A DNA stretch of 15,761 nt from Desulfarculus sp. (GTDB taxonomy: Bacteria; Desulfobacterota; Desulfarculia; Desulfarculales; Desulfarculaceae): NCBI GenBank assembly GCA_020216625.1, contig JAIUYB010000006.1, forward strand, positions 1-15,761, written 5' to 3'. This document shows, piece after piece, positions 1 through 6,495 of the stretch; the stretch's first letter is position 1, and each line of letters begins with the position of its first letter. Under the pieces are notes generated by a model that was given only the letters and a program-made list of their open reading frames with translations, searched no databases and was not told where the DNA came from. A program made the position numbers and the translations under genes.

Positions 1-641
1 TAGTCTTTCAAAATCTTCCCGTTGCTGACCCGGCCGGTGTACCAGAGTGCGACCAAATCCAGGCTCTCGCCACCTCGCTTGACTGTGTGCAGCAGATCCG
101 CCGCGGGCCAAATTCGCAGCCCCTCGAGCAACTCAACCGCCATGGGCCGAGTCTCCTTTTGCCGGGCCTCGTCACCGCCAGCCGCCACCGCCAGCAGCCC
201 GGACGGCAGGTCCAGGACGCGCGCCCGAAACACCTTACCCCCCGCATGATACTCGCCATCCCAGCAGGTTCGGCCCTGCCAGGCGATTGCCCGCCCCTCG
301 CGCGGCTGCCAACCGCGCGTCTGGGCCAGGTGCAGCCCCCAGGCTGGCGGGCCATCTCCAGTCGAGCGGGGCATTAGCCAGAGCTGGCCCACCAACCCCA
401 GGCCGGGATGCTCCCAGCAGGCCATACTTCCCGGCTCGGAGGGCGCGGCCTGGCTCCGCCAGCCGGGAGGAGCCAGCCAGCTCAAGCCCAGGGCCTGGTT
501 TTGGTAAGTGTTGCCGGCAACCTGCCCGGCGGGTGCCGGCTCCTGGACCGCTTCCGGCCCTTTCCCGGTGGTGGCGCACCCGGTCAGAGCCAGGAACAGC
601 GCCAGACAGATGGCGGCCGGTATCAGCTTGCGATTGCCCAT
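1..641 (-). CDS. Exported lipoprotein with LysM-like C-terminus (3' end off the left edge)
   Basis: A continuous reading frame runs leftward off the window, giving at least 213 codons. The N-terminus is a lipoprotein signal: basic MGNRK, a hydrophobic stretch, then lipobox L19-T20-G21-C22 followed by Ala, so lipidation at Cys22 and outer-membrane sorting are expected. The middle (about 40-175) contains LGLSWLAPPGWR and is otherwise unrecognised; it resembles small periplasmic domains that share a 'P-x-GW' motif. The last visible 29 residues, starting HTVKRGGESLDLVALWYTG, look like the start of a LysM-type peptidoglycan-binding unit. The frame ends at the edge on an incomplete TA codon, so a stop there is not excluded. 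ATGs at 641, 644 and 653 are in frame. GGAGG sits 5 bases before 641, which decides the start. It lies 25 bases after the kinase gene and is probably co-transcribed, suggesting an envelope role linked to that kinase (inference). Confidence 0.8.
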   Translation of the reverse strand, partial: MGNRKLIPAAICLALFLALTGCATTGKGPEAVQEPAPAGQVAGNTYQNQALGLSWLAPPGWRSQAAPSEPGSMACWEHPGLGLVGQLWLMPRSTGDGPPAWGLHLAQTRGWQPREGRAIAWQGRTCWDGEYHAGGKVFRARVLDLPSGLLAVAAGGDEARQKETRPMAVELLEGLRIWPAADLLHTVKRGGESLDLVALWYTGRVSNGKILKD

Positions 642-666
642 CATCACCTCCATGCCCCCCGCGGGG

Positions 667-2571
667 CTAGCGCCGTTGGCCGCCAGCCGGCCGGCCTTCG
701 AGCTTTTGCAGGTAGGACAGGGCCTGCTTGTGGTTGGGATTCAGGGTCAAGGCGGCGCGCAGGTGATCCTTGGCCTTGTCCGGCTGACCCAAGCGGGCGT
801 TGACCACCGCCAGGTTGACCTGGGCGTCGGCCGCGTGGGGCGAGCCCAAATCCGCCACCCGCTGGAAGTCAGCCGCCGCCTCCGCCAGCCGACCCTCCTC
901 CAGATGAATGTAGCCGCGGTTGAAAAGGGCCACGTCCAGGTTAGGGTCCAGCTCCAGGGCCCGCTGGTAGTCCACCAGGGCCTTGGGGTTTTGCTTGAGA
1001 TAGGTGTGAACCCGGCCGCTCTGGAAAGGTGGCTCGGCCCAGTCCGGAGCCAGCTTGGCGGCCTCGGCCAAATCCCGCAAGGCCATGTCCGGGGCTTGCG
1101 CGGTCCGGTTCGCGGCCCGGCCCACCAGGGCCTCCGCCTGCTGACGGCGGATGGCGCCCAGGGCCCCGGGATGGTCAGGGGCCAAGGCCGCGAGGTCCTC
1201 CAGGGCCATGTCGTATTGCTTCTCCCGCAAGGCCCGCAGGGCTTTGATCCAGCGCTGATCCGCGGCCAGAAGATCCAGGGGTTTCGGCTGGGTCACGGTT
1301 TGGACCACCTCGGCCTCGGCCGCCGGGGCAGCCTGCCTGGCTGGTGGATCATGCTCCGCACCGGAACGCTGCGGGAGAGGGGCGCGAGGCCAGAGCCACA
1401 ACGCCAAGGCGAAACCGGCGGCCAACAGCGCCATTCCGATGGCCAGCCAGCCATGCCTATTCCTGGTCTTGGTCTGGCTGGGCAGGACCCGAGTGGCCTC
1501 CATGGCGGGCTGACGCGCGGCGATCCAGGCCTGGCCCCCGTCGTCGCGTCCCTCCGCCACGGCCCGGGCGGCCTCCAGCTCTTCCTCGATGGCCTGAGTC
1601 TCGTTGCTGATCTCCTCGCCGAACAATTCATACAGATGGTTGCGCAAGGAGTAGGTGCTGGGATAGCTGCCCAGGGAATGAAGATATCCCTCCAGATCCT
1701 CGGCCAGATCCTGGGCGTCGGCATAGCGGCGGTTGGGGTCCGGCTCCAGGCAGCGCAGGCAGATGGCGTCCAGTTCCGCCGGCACTTCGGGCCGATGAGT
1801 TGATGGCGCGGGGATCTTGGGGTTGAGCACCTGATTGAGCACCGCCGCGTCGCTGTCGCCAACGAAAAGACGCCGGTCGGCCAAGGCCTCCCAGAATACG
1901 ATGCCCAGGGAGTAGATGTCGGCCCGGCGGTCCACCGACTCTCCCCGAGCCTGCTCCGGGGACATGTAGCCAAACTTGCCCTTCAGGGTCCCGGGCTGGG
2001 TGGTGGTGGAATGGCTCAGGGCCTTGGCGATGCCGAAATCTACCAGTTTGGTCTCCCCCTCGTAGGAGATCAACAAGTTCTGGGGGCTGACATCGCGGTG
2101 GACCAGTTCCAGGGGCTGGTTGTGTTCATCGCGGCGGGCGTGGGCATAGGCCAGGCCGGCGGCCCCGGCCAGGATGATGCGGGTGGCCAGTTCCGGCGGC
2201 AGGGGCAGACCGCGTTCTTGACCCTTGCGCAGGATTTCGGCTAGGCTTTTTCCGAACACGTACTCCATGGCGATGAAGTAGGTGCCCTGATGGCCTTCCG
2301 GCAGACTTTCGTCATCCTCCATCCGTCCCAGGTCATAGACCTGGGCGATGTTCTGGTGGTTGAGGAGACTGGCCAGACGCGCCTCGTTGAGAAACATGGT
2401 ACGGAATTCAGCGTCCGCGGCCAGATGCGGGAGCAGGCGTTTGATCGCCACCAGCTTCTCGAAACCGGCGGGACCAATCTTGCGGGCGCGGTAAAGCTCC
2501 GCCATGCCTCCCAGGGCCACCCGCCTGGTGAGGAAATATTCCCCGAACCTGGTGACGCGCACACCACCCAT
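667..2571 (-). CDS. Membrane-anchored Ser/Thr protein kinase with C-terminal TPR repeats
   Basis: 634 aa. A Hanks-type kinase domain covers about residues 10-285. It has a glycine-rich loop around LGGMAE (20-25), VAIKR with catalytic Lys44, Glu63 in the C-helix, the catalytic loop HRDVSPQN (158-165, base Asp160), DFG at 178-180 and SPEQ at 204-207 in place of APE. All catalytic residues are present, so it should be active. A juxtamembrane linker is followed by one transmembrane helix at about 374-394, so the kinase is cytoplasmic. The C-terminal part (about 430-625) would be periplasmic and holds at least three TPR units, clearest from about 515, which implies protein binding. Start: the ATG at 2571 is chosen over an in-frame TTG at 2586 because neither has a strong ribosome site and ATG is commoner. 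A good promoter lies about 65 bases upstream. Targets are unknown; the downstream lipoprotein is a candidate partner. Confidence 0.93.
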   Translation of the reverse strand: MGGVRVTRFGEYFLTRRVALGGMAELYRARKIGPAGFEKLVAIKRLLPHLAADAEFRTMFLNEARLASLLNHQNIAQVYDLGRMEDDESLPEGHQGTYFIAMEYVFGKSLAEILRKGQERGLPLPPELATRIILAGAAGLAYAHARRDEHNQPLELVHRDVSPQNLLISYEGETKLVDFGIAKALSHSTTTQPGTLKGKFGYMSPEQARGESVDRRADIYSLGIVFWEALADRRLFVGDSDAAVLNQVLNPKIPAPSTHRPEVPAELDAICLRCLEPDPNRRYADAQDLAEDLEGYLHSLGSYPSTYSLRNHLYELFGEEISNETQAIEEELEAARAVAEGRDDGGQAWIAARQPAMEATRVLPSQTKTRNRHGWLAIGMALLAAGFALALWLWPRAPLPQRSGAEHDPPARQAAPAAEAEVVQTVTQPKPLDLLAADQRWIKALRALREKQYDMALEDLAALAPDHPGALGAIRRQQAEALVGRAANRTAQAPDMALRDLAEAAKLAPDWAEPPFQSGRVHTYLKQNPKALVDYQRALELDPNLDVALFNRGYIHLEEGRLAEAAADFQRVADLGSPHAADAQVNLAVVNARLGQPDKAKDHLRAALTLNPNHKQALSYLQKLEGRPAGGQRR

Positions 2572-2641
2572 GCTCACCGCACGCAAAAAACGGATAATAT
2601 GACGCGGGCATTAGCAATGCGGAGGCAGTCTAATTCCGCAG

Positions 2642-2671
2642 ATTATATGGTGATTGCGGGAGTTAAGTCAA
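2642..2671 (-). promoter_or_regulatory. Sigma-70-type promoter of the kinase operon
   Basis: On the minus strand TTGACT (2671-2666, 5 of 6 to consensus) and a perfect TATAAT (2647-2642) are separated by 18 bases. Transcription would start near 2635 and give a leader of about 64 bases to the kinase ATG. The -10 box overlaps the proposed pilin start codon on the other strand, so the two genes may compete for this region. Confidence 0.6.
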
Positions 2672-2862
2672 ACAGCGCATCCGCCTGGGCGCTTTTCCCC
2701 AGGCAATTGTTCGCCTGCCAGGCCGGCCAGACCACGGTTGAATACCTGCTGCTGGTGGCGGTTCTGATCGTGGCCATGGCCGCCAGCCTGGAAGTGCTTT
2801 TCGGGGCCCTCAGCTCCTTGTTCCGCGACCTGGGCGGGGTCATCGGACAACCCTATCCCTGA
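2647..2862 (+). CDS. Flp-type (type IVb / class III signal peptide) prepilin, orphan
   Basis: 71 aa from this start. The core is a leader ending QAG, then QTTVEY and a long hydrophobic helix (VEYLLLVAVLIVAMAASL). Cleavage after Gly27 would leave a 44-residue mature subunit with Glu at +5 and Tyr at +6, the signature of Flp/Tad pilins cut by a TadV/CpaA-type peptidase. The rest is a short amphipathic tail ending GQPYP. The start is uncertain: ATGs at 2599, 2617 and 2647 share the frame, and GGAGG near 2621 is too far upstream of any downstream ATG to decide. No tad assembly genes are in the window, so this is either an orphan pilin or a pseudopilin-like membrane peptide. The gene is divergent from the kinase and its 5' end overlaps the kinase promoter. 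Confidence 0.65.
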   Translation: MVIAGVKSNSASAWALFPRQLFACQAGQTTVEYLLLVAVLIVAMAASLEVLFGALSSLFRDLGGVIGQPYP

Positions 2863-3096
2863 TCCTCGTCCATCCTGACTAATAGGATCAACGCACTCCG
2901 CGACCACCTTTTGCACACCCCCATCCAGCCCTTCCACGACCCGCGCTAGCGCGTCGTGGACTCCCTGACCACAAAACACGCCGCCTGATCCGCCCTACCT
3001 CGCTCTCTGCCGCCCCGGCGTGGGCGCATCCCCGGGGTCTGCCCCCACGTCGTTTCAGCCCCTCGCCGACCCTGGCCACGCGGGAATTCATAGCTC

Positions 3097-3134
3097 TTGA
3101 CAAAGCCCCCGCCAGAGGAGTAATTAATTATAAT
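3097..3134 (+). promoter_or_regulatory. Promoter region of the IclR operon
   Basis: A perfect TTGACA lies at 3097-3102 and a perfect TATAAT at 3129-3134 in an AT-rich stretch, but the 26-base gap is too long for them to work as one standard pair. Either TATAAT is used with help from an activator, or TTGACA pairs with a weaker box near 3119-3126. Transcription from TATAAT would start near 3141, inside the adjacent inverted repeat and about 23 bases before the GTG start. Confidence 0.45.
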
Positions 3135-3135
3135 A

Positions 3136-3150
3136 TGAACGTGATGTTCA
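3136..3150 (+). promoter_or_regulatory. Candidate IclR-family operator (15-bp inverted repeat)
   Basis: TGAAC (3136-3140) and GTTCA (3146-3150) form a perfect 5-5-5 inverted repeat just downstream of TATAAT, covering the likely transcription start. Size and symmetry resemble the 15-bp sites of IclR-family proteins, and the gene that follows encodes one. Binding here would repress the operon and autoregulate the regulator (inference). Confidence 0.45.
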
Positions 3151-3163
3151 CTATGCGGACAAG

Positions 3164-3985
3164 GTGAAGCTCTTGGCCAGCGGCCTGCAGGGAAACAAGA
3201 CCATCGCCAAGACCATCAAGGTCTTGGAGTGCTTCAGTTTCGAGCGCCAGCGCCTCAGCCTGGGCGAGCTGGTCCAGCAAACCGGCCTGCCCCGGGCCAC
3301 CCTCTACCGAACCGTGAACCCGTTGTTGGAATCCGGCTATCTCCACCTGGACCCGGTGGACAATCGCTACAGCCTGGGGCTCAAGATTTTTCAACTGGGT
3401 CACGTGGCTCAGGCCGGTTTCGATCTCTCCGGCCTATTGACCCGCCACCTCGACCACTTGGCCGCGCAACTGCCCTACACCATCATCGTCGGGCTGTTGC
3501 GCGAGGATAAGCTGGTCTATATCGACAAGCGCGAGAACTACGACGGCCTTAAGGTGGGCTCCCAGGTGGGTCTGGTGCGCCCGCCCTGGTACGGCCTGTT
3601 GGGCCAGCTACTGCTGGCTTTTCCCCCCGAGGCCGAAAGCCGCCACTTGCTGACCACCCACCCCCCCGAGTTCTGGGAGGGCCGAGTGGGGGTCCCCCTC
3701 CCAGAGATGCTGGCCAGCCTGGAGCGGGTGCGGACCCAGGGGCATGCCATCGCCGTCGACGAGACCGCCCCCGGCATCGCCGGCGTGGGCTTCCCCATCT
3801 TCGACCAACGCACCGACCGGGCCGCGGCGGGCCTGCTGGTGCTGGTGCCCACGGTGCAGTTCACCCCGGAGGTGAAGGAGCGCTGCCTGGCCCTGGCCCG
3901 GGAGTGCAGCCAGGAGATTTCCCGCCGCCTGGGCGCCCGGTCCCCCCGGCCCGCGCCTCCCGGAGCGACGGACGTCAATCCCTAA
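3164..3985 (+). CDS. IclR-family transcriptional regulator
   Basis: 273 aa, the usual length for the family. Residues 12-75 form the winged helix-turn-helix: the recognition region is GLPRATLYRTVNPLLESGYL (41-60), followed by the wing NRYSLG. Residues about 88-255 are the effector-binding domain, with the typical PWYGLLGQLLLA (about 141-152) and GVGFPIFDQ (207-215) segments; Trp142 sits where many relatives have His. The protein should be a dimeric or tetrameric DNA-binding regulator responding to a small, often aromatic or organic-acid, ligand. The start is GTG at 3164; upstream ATGs are out of frame and the ribosome site is weak. The gene lies 28 bases before the EPSPS-like gene in the same direction, so it probably controls that enzyme and the TAXI-TRAP transporter. 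A palindrome over the predicted transcription start supports autoregulation. Confidence 0.92.
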   Translation: MKLLASGLQGNKTIAKTIKVLECFSFERQRLSLGELVQQTGLPRATLYRTVNPLLESGYLHLDPVDNRYSLGLKIFQLGHVAQAGFDLSGLLTRHLDHLAAQLPYTIIVGLLREDKLVYIDKRENYDGLKVGSQVGLVRPPWYGLLGQLLLAFPPEAESRHLLTTHPPEFWEGRVGVPLPEMLASLERVRTQGHAIAVDETAPGIAGVGFPIFDQRTDRAAAGLLVLVPTVQFTPEVKERCLALARECSQEISRRLGARSPRPAPPGATDVNP

Positions 3986-4013
3986 CCATCGTCAACGGCA
4001 AGGAGCATCCAGC

Positions 4014-5303
4014 GTGCATTTCATCGTCAAGCCATCCCACCTCAACGGAACCACCCGGATCCCAGGCAACAAATCCGCCAGCGCCCGGGCCATTGTCCTG
4101 GGCGGACTGGCCGAAGGCGTCTCGCGTATCACCAACCCCCTACCCGGGGTGGACAGCTTCTCGATCGTGGGCATGATGCGGGCCTTGGGGGCCCGAATCG
4201 ACACCTCCAACCCCGCGCAATGGGTTTTCGAGGGCGTGGCCAATCGCCCCCAGGTTCCGGCCTGCGTGCTTGACGCCGGCAACTCCGGCACCGGTTATTA
4301 CCTTCTGGCGGCCATCGCCGCCCTGATCGACGGCTATTCGGTGATCAGCGGCGACTACCAGATCTGCCGCCGGCCAGCCCAGCCCCTGATCGACGCCCTG
4401 AACGACTTGGGGGCTTCGGTCTTTTCCACCCGCGACGCCGGGGTCGCGCCCCTGGTCATCAAGGGTCCCATGAAGGGCGGGCGCACCAAACTGCCGGGAG
4501 TAAACTCCCAGTGGCTCAGCCCGCTGCTCATCGCCGGGGCCCTGACCCCGGACGGCGTGACGGTGCTGGAGGACGACCTGATGGAGCGTCCCTACGTCAA
4601 CATGACCATGGGCTGGATGCAGCGTTTCGGGGCCACCTGCAGCCACCGTGACTACGAGGAGTTCACCATTCCTGGCGGACAGAAATACCTTGCCTGCGAG
4701 GCGGTGGTGCCGGCGGATTGGGGCAGCTCCGGCTATCCCATGGTGGCCGCGGCCATCACCGACTCCAAGGTCACCTTCGTGGGCATGGACCCCGATGACT
4801 TCGCCGGTGAGAAGGCATACCCTCATATCATCAAGGCCATGGGCGGCAATGTCGCCTTCGCCGATGGCGGCCGTACCGTCACCGTGGAGGGCGGCAACGA
4901 GCTCCACGGCATCGAGATCGACTGTTCCGGCACTCCGGACGCGGTGCCGGCCCTGGCCGTCCTGGGCTGCAAGGCCAAGGGCAAGACCGTGCTCAGGAAC
5001 ATCGCCGCCAGCCGGCTGAAGGAGACCGACCGCACCCGGTCGATCATGGAGGAGCTGACCAAGATGGGCGGGCGCTTCGAGGAGACCCCGGACACCCTGA
5101 CCATCCATCACTCCGACCTCAAGGGCGCCCGCATCGACGGCCGCCACGACCATCGCATCGTCATGGCCAGCGCCGTGGCGGCCCTGATCGCCAAAGGCGA
5201 GACCGTCATCGGCGACGCCGAGTACGTGGCGGTGTCCTTCCCCAACTTCCACCAGCTCTTCACGGACCTGGGGGCGGACATCCAGCGGGTGGAGCAGGCT
5301 TGA
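4014..5303 (+). CDS. aroA: EPSP-synthase-like enolpyruvyl transferase (AroA family, divergent)
   Basis: 429 aa, the normal length for 3-phosphoshikimate 1-carboxyvinyltransferase. The start is GTG at 4014 with AAGGAG 8 bases upstream. Both halves of the inside-out alpha/beta fold are recognisable. Conserved points (E. coli numbering in brackets) are K20 (K22), S21 (S23), R25 (R27), N90 and G92 (N94, G96), R120 (R124), S165-Q166 (S170-Q171), D309 (D313), KETDR 336-340 (K340-R344) and DHR 379-381 (R386). Changes are Y96 for the signature Arg (R100), N164 for S169, E191 for S197 and V407 for K411; the last also varies in class II enzymes. S169 and S197 contact the phosphate of shikimate 3-phosphate, so another acceptor is possible. 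PEP-site and catalytic residues are kept. No other shikimate genes are nearby; it lies between a regulator and a transporter. It could still be the cell's ordinary AroA. Confidence 0.82.
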   Translation: MHFIVKPSHLNGTTRIPGNKSASARAIVLGGLAEGVSRITNPLPGVDSFSIVGMMRALGARIDTSNPAQWVFEGVANRPQVPACVLDAGNSGTGYYLLAAIAALIDGYSVISGDYQICRRPAQPLIDALNDLGASVFSTRDAGVAPLVIKGPMKGGRTKLPGVNSQWLSPLLIAGALTPDGVTVLEDDLMERPYVNMTMGWMQRFGATCSHRDYEEFTIPGGQKYLACEAVVPADWGSSGYPMVAAAITDSKVTFVGMDPDDFAGEKAYPHIIKAMGGNVAFADGGRTVTVEGGNELHGIEIDCSGTPDAVPALAVLGCKAKGKTVLRNIAASRLKETDRTRSIMEELTKMGGRFEETPDTLTIHHSDLKGARIDGRHDHRIVMASAVAALIAKGETVIGDAEYVAVSFPNFHQLFTDLGADIQRVEQA

Positions 5304-5331
5304 ACCAGGCGATTCGCGCCTTGCTCATCGT

Positions 5332-5353
5332 CCGCCGGCGACCGGTCCGGCGG
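5332..5353 (+). other. Intercistronic hairpin before the TAXI binding-protein gene
   Basis: CCGCCGG (5332-5338) and CCGGCGG (5347-5353) form a perfect 7-bp GC stem with an 8-base loop in the 85-base gap after the aroA-like gene. There is no U-run, so it is not an intrinsic terminator. It could mark an RNA processing site or protect the 5' end of the downstream message. Confidence 0.4.
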
Positions 5354-5388
5354 CGGTGGAAACCGCAACCAGTCTAGGAGCAACGGAC

Positions 5389-6381
5389 ATGCGCAAATTT
5401 CTCGCGATGGTGGTGGCGGTCCTTTTGATGGCCGCCCTGGGTTTCGGCGTGGCCGGCGCGGCCGACACCAAGCGCTTTTCCATCGGCACCGCCGGCACCG
5501 CCGGCGCGCTCTACCCCATGGGCGTGGCCATGGGTCAGGTGATCACCAAATACGTGCCCGGCTTCGCCGCCACCGGCGAGGCCACCGCCGCCTCGGTGGA
5601 AAACCTGCGCAACCTTAGCACCGGCAAGATGTGGATGGGCATCTCCCAATCGGAGATCGCGGCCATGGCCTATAACGGCGAGGGCGACTTCGCCAAGCGC
5701 AAGATGGACAACATCCGGGCCATGTTCTCCACCATCTACTCCTACGTGCAGATCTTCGTGGCCGCCGACAGCCCGGTCAAGTCCATCGCCGACTTCAAGG
5801 GCAAGACCGTGGGCGTGGGGCCGGCCGGCAGCGGCGGCGAGATGGCCGCCCGGATGATCCTGGGCTTCTACGGCCTGACCTACAAGGACATCAAGCCCCA
5901 GTTCATCCCCGAGACCGAGGCGGTACAGGCCCTCAAGGACGGCCGCATCGACGGTTTCATCTGCACCCATCCCATCAAGTCGGCGGCCCTGCTGGACCTG
6001 ACCAACTCCATGACCGTCAAGATGATCCCCCTGAACGACCCGGCCTTCTACCAGCGCTTCCCCTTCTACACCATGTATACCATCCCGGCCGGCACCTATA
6101 AGGGCGTGGAGGTCGAGGTCCAGGTGCCCATCAGCCGCATCATCATGTACACCACCACCAAGGCCGACTTCACCACCGACGACGTCTACCACATCATGCA
6201 GGCCATCTGGGATCACCAGGACGAGTGGAACGGCGTGCACGCGGCGGTCAAGAACCAGGTCCAGCTGGGCACCGCTCTCAACGAGATCGGCACCCCGCTG
6301 CACCCCGGGGCCATCAAGTTCTTCGAGGAGAAGGGCATGAAGGTCGATCCTCATCTGTATCCGCCCGAGTACAAGAAATAG
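5389..6381 (+). CDS. TAXI-family TRAP transporter solute-binding protein
   Basis: 330 aa. The ATG at 5389 has AGGAG 8 bases upstream. Residues 1-24 are a signal peptide (MRKFLAMVVA, hydrophobic core, cleavage near VAGA/AD), so the protein is periplasmic. The mature N-terminus carries the TAXI hallmark SIGTAGTAGALYPMGVAMG (31-49). It is followed by a two-lobed type II binding fold with VGVGPAGSGGE (141-151) and the family-typical C-terminal LHPGAIKFFEEKG (304-316). It should capture a carboxylate-type ligand and deliver it to the membrane subunit encoded next. The gene is flanked on both sides by GC-rich hairpins, a common arrangement where the binding protein is made in excess over the permease. 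The ligand cannot be read from sequence; the linked EPSPS-like enzyme makes a cyclic or enolpyruvyl acid worth considering (inference). Confidence 0.95.
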   Translation: MRKFLAMVVAVLLMAALGFGVAGAADTKRFSIGTAGTAGALYPMGVAMGQVITKYVPGFAATGEATAASVENLRNLSTGKMWMGISQSEIAAMAYNGEGDFAKRKMDNIRAMFSTIYSYVQIFVAADSPVKSIADFKGKTVGVGPAGSGGEMAARMILGFYGLTYKDIKPQFIPETEAVQALKDGRIDGFICTHPIKSAALLDLTNSMTVKMIPLNDPAFYQRFPFYTMYTIPAGTYKGVEVEVQVPISRIIMYTTTKADFTTDDVYHIMQAIWDHQDEWNGVHAAVKNQVQLGTALNEIGTPLHPGAIKFFEEKGMKVDPHLYPPEYKK

Positions 6382-6389
6382 CCCCCCCA

Positions 6390-6437
6390 CCGTCCCGGTC
6401 CCTGAACCCGCCGCGGCGGGGGATGGGGCCGGGACGG
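6390..6437 (+). other. Strong hairpin between binding-protein and permease genes
   Basis: CCGTCCCGG (6390-6398) pairs perfectly with CCGGGACGG (6429-6437). The stem can extend inward by about four more pairs, and the loop holds a second palindrome, CCCGCCGCGGCGGG (6407-6420). The sequence after it has only a short, interrupted T stretch, so partial termination or 3'-end protection of the binding-protein mRNA is more likely than full termination. Confidence 0.55.
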
Positions 6438-6495
6438 TTCCCCGTTTCGCCTGTCTCGGCCCAGAACCGCCCGGCTGCACAGGAGCCCTAAACCC

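Larger units (their letters stand above)
2863..3163. other. 300-base intergenic region with two dyads and promoter-like boxes
   Basis: No convincing gene is seen. Two inverted repeats follow the pilin gene. The first is TCCACGAC (2933-2940) with GTCGTGGA (2953-2960), enclosing the palindrome GCGCTAGCGC. The second is CGTGGG (3019-3024) with CCCACG (3044-3049) around CCCCGGGG. Neither has a U-run, so they are at best weak or Rho-assisted terminators for the pilin transcript. From 3090 the sequence turns AT-rich and carries the control region of the IclR operon. Confidence 0.5.

Noticed and set aside
1..579. Minus-strand frames in other phases over the left-edge lipoprotein
   Set aside because: The frame with a lipobox, a ribosome site and a LysM-like end accounts for this region; the others have no recognisable features.
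2888..3103. Open frames on the minus strand in the gap before the IclR gene
   Set aside because: They have Arg/Gly-rich translations with no motif, ribosome site or partner, and they cross two strong dyads.
3097..3134. TTGACA and TATAAT as one standard promoter
   Set aside because: Both hexamers are perfect, but the 26-base spacer is well outside the 16-19 range, so they are listed as a region and not as a confirmed pair.
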